From Lateolabrax maculatus (Eukaryota; Chordata; Actinopteri; Acropomatiformes; Lateolabracidae): a stretch of 64,000 nt of DNA. The stretch's first letter is position 1; every line of letters begins with the position of its first letter. The notes beneath the pieces were generated by a model. The model was not told the DNA's origin. It saw only the letters and a program-made list of their open reading frames with translations, and did no database searches. A program made the position numbers and the translations under genes. Positions 59,601-64,000 of the stretch are shown piece by piece. Location: contig CM062197.1 in NCBI GenBank assembly GCA_031216445.1, positions 2,498,501 to 2,562,500 on the forward strand. Direction: 5' to 3'.

Positions 59601-62220
59601 AATGGATTCATCCTTGATTCAGGGTTAACAGAAGTCCCCCTGTACAGTAGATAGATGATCCAGCGTCGGTTTCACCACAGCAGAACACTAAGCTGACGTA
59701 TCAGACGTGATCAGGATGTATTTTGCATTTCAGACGCCTCATCTCATCACTGAGCAGCAAACTGCTGCTGTACAATCACCGTGTTGAGCTTTGCTGCATG
59801 TGTTGCTTAATATTGTCTTTGCTCTCAACTGTCTGAAGCACATAACTGAAAATATTATTGACAGATTAATTAGCAATGAAAGCAATAGTATTTTTTTTAA
59901 ATATTTTAGGTATTTAAAATTCACTGGATTAGCCAAAAGCTGGTGACTTTGCCTATGAATCAATTAAATTACATCTTAAAATGACAGTCACAGTGAGTTG
60001 AAATCCTTTTCTGAGTTTAATGAAGTTATTAGATATGTTATAATTCAGCGTTATTGGCTAATCGGGTGATGATCACTTACTGAGCTATTTGGAAATGTTA
60101 AATACTTTTTCCCTGGACCTAAACTAAACTGTTTTCGGTAATCAAAAACAAAAAGATGGACAGAGAAAGCATCGGTGTGGCTGCAGACATGAGGAAGGAG
60201 TGCGATGATGAAAAGACAGGAGGGGAGGAAGAGGAGAATAAACGCGAGCATGTGTTCAAGAGAGGCCGCACGCAGTCAGGCCGTCCTCAGAGCTCAGCAG
60301 ATGAGAGGAAAGAATATTCTGGCGCCGTCGTTGCACATTTCAGTCGCGGCCGTTTGTGAACATGATCAGAAAGATCCGGGCTTTGGCTCGGTTCGTGCAG
60401 GACGAGGGCGAGAGGAATTAATGGCTACTGTAGAGGGAGACGGTCATTACTGTAAAATAAGCCTCGTCATTCAGGGCGACTGGAAAGCGGAAATAATGAG
60501 CTGCTCACTGAACCGTATCCTTCTCACTAAACGGCTGCTTATCAAAGTTTAAACATTTGACACAAAATATTGATATAAAATGATTTTAATACAAGCTAAA
60601 ATAATGTGAAATATTCTGTCAAAAATGAATCCGACAGACTGTTACCAAGGAGGGTTTCTGCCATAAAGTTTTGCCAATTATTCTGAGGAGAAACTCCTAA
60701 AGATGATTGAATATGAACCGGCAGTAAACCGGTCAGAAATAAAACACCTCAGGAAGCTTTTGTGAGGAGTTAAATATTCTCCACAGCTGTGTAAAAGCAT
60801 TAAAACACAACACAACTCCTGAGCTGCTGCAGCAGTGTTTGTCTTCTTTGTTGTTTCGTCCTCTAACTTTTTCTTCTTCTCCAAAAGAACTAACACATTT
60901 TTCCCCAATTTAAATCTTTTCAGTGTCTGAGGGTCTCAGGTGTTTTTTTTCCACTTCCATTACACTGACTGTTGGCTGAAGGAACCGCCTGTGCAGAACC
61001 TTTATTTTTATTTTGTTTTCGCTCATTCATTCTGTTGGAAGTGCAAGAAGAAAAGTCAGCAGGATTCATCCTCCTGGGAACATGAACGTCGAGATATTTT
61101 ACTGAGGACCAAAGTGTTGGACCAACCGCGTGAGTGAGTGATTCTGCCTAAAAACTAAGAAATAAATGGTCTAAAATGGAAAGAATGTGATGCAGAAGTG
61201 CTGTGATGAGTTTGTTTTCTCATCTAACATCCGTCTTATAAAATTCTGCACTGGCTGCTTGTGTTTCAGAATTGATTTTAGGACTTCACTGATCATTTTC
61301 ATCATTTTTTAAGCGTAACTCCACAATAGATTTTTTAAGGAGCTGCACTGGACTCTGTATAAAAAAGGTATATGTTTCTTGAACCTCTGACATAACAACT
61401 GTAATGTGGGAAAAGCCTGTTGTCACTAGTTTTCAGGGTGAACCAGATTATTATACTTAAAGCTTTTTCCAGAGCTTTCAACTGGATATCACGTCCTTCA
61501 TCACCAAAGTGTAGAACTTTGGTCACAAAAATCCAGTGAGTGGACCGTGAGTTATGATCAATTTGTCAAACTACAAGTTTAAAAGCTCAATAATTAACTT
61601 TGAATTGCTCCTGTTGCTCTGGATGATCCACATGGGGACTATTTCTTCATTGGAAAGTAGTTCCAGTGTGGATTTTCCAGAGTAACATAAGCACAGTTTC
61701 TGGAAGGATATGTTGATTTTCTGATGCTGAAATTCTGTGAGCACCACAAATTAAATTCACCTCCATTGCTCCATTGGTAGACAAATAAATCCCAAACTGT
61801 CTGCATGGCTAGACACCACTACAGGAGAGAGAAACAGACCCTTTAATAACAATTTCTCCCGTGTCTGGTGTCAAACCCACTCTACTCTGTACTCCTACAT
61901 TCACCTCGTCTTTGTCCTTTATTAATGTTACCTTTCTCTTTCCGTCTGTGAGAGCGAATCTGTCCTACAGCAGAGGGCAACCTTTTCTTTACGATGTTCA
62001 AAACTAAAAGCTGACGCGTAGGTTATGTGTTTGTATCATGTACTCTGCTCCCCTTGTAAATCAGTGGTATCCTTGACGACAGAGGTTTCTCTTTCCTTCT
62101 TTCGACTTTCTCACCTTGTCCCTCTCCTTCTCCTTCAGCTTGTCCATGGACCTCTTCAGCCCCTCCTCCAGCAGGTCCATCAGCCTCACCGTGTCTCCGG
62201 ACCGGGTCTTAAACTTCTTC
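50905..62220 (-). CDS. rars1: Arginyl-tRNA synthetase, cytosolic (C-terminal part; 4 coding exons, 5' end outside window)
   Basis: Four exons on the minus strand (62220-62115, 56544-56372, 53969-53722, 51014-50905) join in phase into 211 C-terminal residues plus stop; the whole animal protein is about 660 residues. Function: class Ia synthetase that charges tRNA-Arg in the cytosol, and a member of the vertebrate multi-synthetase complex. Seen: KKFKTRSGDT, the ArgRS equivalent of the KMSKS loop, then the DALR anticodon-binding domain with YADLSHNRINDYVFSFDKML, GNTAAYLLYAFTRIRSI, DHEKEWKLGKCILRFPEIL and LCDYLYELATTFTEFYDSCY, ending KGFDILGITPVHRM. Identity to the human enzyme is high throughout, so this is a functional gene, cut by the window edge only. 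It runs convergent to the dlc1-like gene. Introns are large (5.6 kb between the two upstream exons) and full of repeats. Confidence 0.96.
51169..51300 (+). repeat. tRNA-derived SINE-like element
   Basis: GGGGCGCCCCTGCAGCTCAG followed by TGGGGAGAGCGC looks like a tRNA 5' end with the pol III A box. The anticodon/T-arm part does not fold into a tRNA, and it ends in a TATATA/TAGA microsatellite, a typical SINE tail. In the last rars1 intron. Confidence 0.5.
51295..51353. repeat. TA then TAGA microsatellite
   Basis: TATATA run followed by about 10 TAGA units, the tail of the SINE-like element at 51169. Confidence 0.9.
53134..53191. repeat. CA microsatellite
   Basis: About 58 bp of pure CA in the last rars1 intron. 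Confidence 0.95.
53628..53658. repeat. CA microsatellite
   Basis: About 30 bp of CA, about 65 bp from the donor of the rars1 exon at 53722-53969. Confidence 0.9.
53722..53969 (-). CDS. rars1: rars1 exon: DALR domain core
   Basis: Reads SISRLANIDEATLRRAAETS, then LLDHEKEWKLGKCILRFPEI, LQKILDELLLHTLCDYLYEL and FTEFYDSCYCVEKDRQT. The acceptor is CCCATAG; the donor is GTACGC, followed at once by a G-run (nine C on the plus strand at 53706-53714). The first base completes the Arg of TRIR. Confidence 0.97.
54806..54900 (+). repeat. Dispersed repeat family R3, fragment
   Basis: CTTTGGGTTTTTGGTCGGAC then AAAACAAGAAATTTGAAG is the core of the R3 family. Lies in a rars1 intron. Confidence 0.55.
55583..56204. 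repeat. Intronic duplication, copy A
   Basis: About 340 bp (55588-55927) nearly identical to 57146-57492 in the same orientation, then a copy-A-only block (55928-56080), then further similarity to about 56204. Differences in the aligned part are few (a 10-bp indel near the start and several substitutions), so the duplication is fairly recent. Lies between the rars1 exons at 53722-53969 and 56372-56544. Confidence 0.85.
56011..56040. repeat. Perfect 11-bp inverted repeat, 8-nt loop
   Basis: TGACCAGTCCC, loop GGTGTGAT, GGGACTGGTCA; inside the block found only in duplication copy A. Confidence 0.9.
56372..56544 (-). CDS. rars1: rars1 exon: start of anticodon-binding (DALR) domain
   Basis: Reads VLTPEELTKAQTSVAFGCIK, YADLSHNRINDYVFSFDKML and DDRGNTAAYLLYAFTRI, joining the upstream exon at phase 0 exactly as in human RARS1 (RDK-VLT). 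Acceptor CTGCAG, donor GTGAGG below 56372. Flanked on both sides by copies of a duplicated intronic segment. Confidence 0.97.
57137..57577. repeat. Intronic duplication, copy B
   Basis: Direct repeat of copy A, about 1.56 kb away, on the other side of the rars1 exon at 56372-56544. Lacks the 153-bp block and a further short block present in A. No coding potential beyond chance frames. Confidence 0.85.
57820..57970. repeat. Dispersed repeat (GAGATCTGGTGGAAATCT type)
   Basis: ATGGTGGCAGCCATCTTGG and GTTGAGATTGGCTCGCCACA followed by GAGATCTGGTGGAAATCTAT and TGAATGGGAGG resemble a repeat frequent in fish introns. Named from memory only. Confidence 0.35.
58315..58380. repeat. Dispersed repeat family R3, terminal fragment
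   Basis: ATTAATTGATTAATAGACTA, TCAAAATAGTTGATTAA and CTTGCAGCTGTAG are like the ATTAATCGATTA end of R3 copies. Short, and so uncertain. Confidence 0.4.
59533..59600 (+). repeat. Dispersed repeat family R2, fragment
   Basis: Short fragment with AAAACTAATGACCTTCCCCA, ATCAGCCTCAG and ACCTGCTAAACGTCA, in the large rars1 intron. Confidence 0.5.
61047..61130 (-). repeat. Dispersed repeat family R2, fragment
   Basis: Contains AGTCAGCAGGATTCATCCTC, GGGAACATGAACGTC and GAGGACCAAAGTGTTGGACC, matching the same end of the element as 41961-42140. Confidence 0.5.
62115..62220 (-). CDS. rars1: rars1 exon: KMSKS-equivalent loop and following helices
   Basis: Minus strand reads KKFKTRSGDTVRLMDLLEEG then LKRSMDKLKEKERDK. 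KFKTRSG is the ArgRS counterpart of the class I KMSKS signature. Acceptor CTCAG (plus-strand complement at 62221-62225), donor GTGAG directly below 62115. The first base completes a codon from an exon beyond 64000. Confidence 0.95.
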
Positions 62221-64000
62221 CTGAGCGAGAAACACAAGATGTTAACGTTCAGTGAGGGGAGGGGAGGGGAGGTGGTTTATTGGTACGACATAAATCCTCA
62301 AAAACACAGAATCTGGCAAAAGAAAAGATTATGAGACTGTGCAGGGAGTCGCACGGCTCCACATCCCCAAACAGAACTTTTCAGCTGGTACTGCAGGTTG
62401 TTTTTTGTGTCGACAAGAATTATCATGACAACAAACTATTAGATTACTTCTGCTTGCCGACGCCTCGGGGCGATGCATTTTGTACAATCAAGCAAATCAG
62501 ATGAGCATTACAAGCAGAATATGAGCCAGAAATCTAATAACCCCCCCACCCTTCTTCTCTGTTTACTTGCAGCTATAACAGCTCCCCCCGTGGCTGCGTT
62601 AAGCCCTTATTGTCTAGATGAGCGATTATGAAAACAGCATGATAAATTTCTAATGGAGTTTGGAGTAGGGCAGACATTGTGGGGCCAATTTACACCCCCT
62701 CAGGTTACTGTGGGGCGTTTAGCAGCACTTCGTTATGGCCTCTGCGAAGCGTAACGTCGACCTCCTGCCCGGGCTCGGCTCTTCTTCTCCGGACGATTGA
62801 TTAGGACGAAAAACAACAGCGTGACAGGCAGTGTTTAAATTACAGAGCCTGCTCACCTATCAGCCACACAGTAATCGCTGCTTACTATAAAAAGGAAATA
62901 AATTATGCACTTGGGGAAGATGCCTTCAAACAGAAATGAATTGACTGGGACGACAACCTCACTGGGATTGAGACGAGAAGGACGACTTCTGGTTTACTAC
63001 AACTTGTGTCTTATTTTCATAACTTCATAAATGTTACTAATATTTACTCATTAGTAGTTGCTGGGATATAGGAACAAAGACACAGGTCTCACAAGTCCTT
63101 TCAGCGCAGAGGTCAAGTAGTTAAATATTCAAGGTTCTCCCTCATTTGTATTCTTTAAAAAATCTCATCTGAGACTTGGAATGTTTTTGCTTTTAAAAGT
63201 TTTTGCATTTTAAAGTCTCAAGTCAGAGTTTTTATGACTTCAGATTTAGTCTCAAGTCTCAAATCTCAAGGTCTAACCGGGACACAAGCCATCTCTAAAC
63301 CACACCGTTTGATTGGCTCTCATCGGCAGCTATTTGGAAGGCCAGCTGATGTTGTTTAAGGGCGTCTTAAAGTATTAGATGCGTCTTTGGACGGCTTCTA
63401 GGACATTTGTGTCAAAACTAGACCGCTTGTACAGGAAGAAAAACCGTCGGTCTCGGTGATCTTAATTGCTTTTATTCTGCGTTCAAGTTGAAATAATTTC
63501 TCAAACTCCATCCAACGCTGTCCAACTTTTAATTGCTGTTGTCCACCTACTGCAGAACTTTTCTGTCCCCTCCTGCTCCTCGCATGCTGAGTAATAACAG
63601 CTTTGCATCCTTGTGTAACTGTGGCTCCAACGCGGACTGTATATTTTCCTTTTTATTTGTCAATGCAGCCGTGTAGTAAAGTTCATTTTTTATGCGTGAT
63701 AATAAATGCAATAAAAACATGAAGCAGTGGTGATAAAGACACAGTGAAGGACATCCAGATGATGATGGTGTGGAGAAGTCTGAGCCTTCAGAGGAGCTGC
63801 TGCTCTTTGTTGCTGCTCTGATGACGGTGATTTGGATTCGTGTTAAACTGTTATTAGTCTGAAAACAGCTACAGCAGTCAGTCCTTTAACGCTCTCAGTG
63901 TCAACACTGTCAGAGTTTCACAGCCACAGAGCCTCCACATTTAACCCTTTACCATCCACCAGTCTAAACTAATGTTGTGTCCTTTAAATCCCATAATGCA
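62221..64000 (-). other. rars1: rars1 intron running off the right edge
   Basis: Follows the acceptor of the exon at 62115-62220. No further ArgRS exon was recognised on the minus strand up to 64000, and no repeat is clear enough to name. Confidence 0.5.

Larger units (their letters stand above)
56545..62114 (-). other. rars1: Large rars1 intron (5.6 kb)
   Basis: Splice phase across it (RDK then VLT) is continuous with the human protein, so no exon is missing. It holds one copy of the intronic duplication (57137-57577), dispersed repeat pieces (57820-57970, 58315-58380, 59533-59600, 61047-61130) and otherwise unremarkable sequence. Confidence 0.65.

Noticed and set aside
63750..63822. C/D-box snoRNA in a rars1 intron
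   Set aside because: ATGATGA and CTGA motifs occur on the plus strand, but no terminal stem forms, and the host gene is on the other strand.

Overview
This is vertebrate nuclear DNA, almost certainly from a spiny-rayed (percomorph) teleost. It has spliced genes with GT-AG introns and moderately compact introns. CA/TG microsatellites are abundant, and there are degenerate copies of dispersed repeats that I recognise from memory as common in percomorph genomes. No prokaryotic feature is present.

Layout. Positions 1-12918 hold no gene I can recognise and are the 5' flank of the first gene plus repeats. Positions 12919-43942 (+) carry a 17-coding-exon gene of the DLC family (SAM - RhoGAP - START), closest in its readable motifs to DLC1. 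I reconstructed every exon. All splice phases agree and the joined frame is 3477 nt (1158 residues plus stop). Its 3' UTR probably runs to about 45.49 kb. Positions 45.5-50.6 kb are an intergenic stretch of repeats. Positions 50905-62220 (-) carry the last four coding exons of cytosolic arginyl-tRNA synthetase (rars1), 211 C-terminal residues; the 5' part of that gene lies beyond the right edge. The two genes are convergent (tail to tail). Positions 62221-64000 are rars1 intron.

Function. The two genes are not obviously functionally linked. DLC proteins switch off RhoA at focal adhesions through the RhoGAP domain. They are anchored there by a talin/FAK-binding LD helix and a tensin-binding SxYDN motif, and both can be seen here. 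ArgRS charges tRNA-Arg; the window carries its KMSKS-equivalent and its anticodon-binding DALR domain.

Points of interest. The DLC protein is unusually diverged. The conserved RRDSGVG segment is missing, replaced by poly-Ser and poly-Glu tracts. The START-domain MAPHP loop is replaced by a short Gln/Gly repeat. This suggests a relaxed or re-purposed fish paralogue. Several near-perfect short-loop hairpins look like template-switch products. A duplicated segment flanks one rars1 exon. An inverted pair of transposon-like copies lies between the convergent genes. I found nothing that amounts to a new system.
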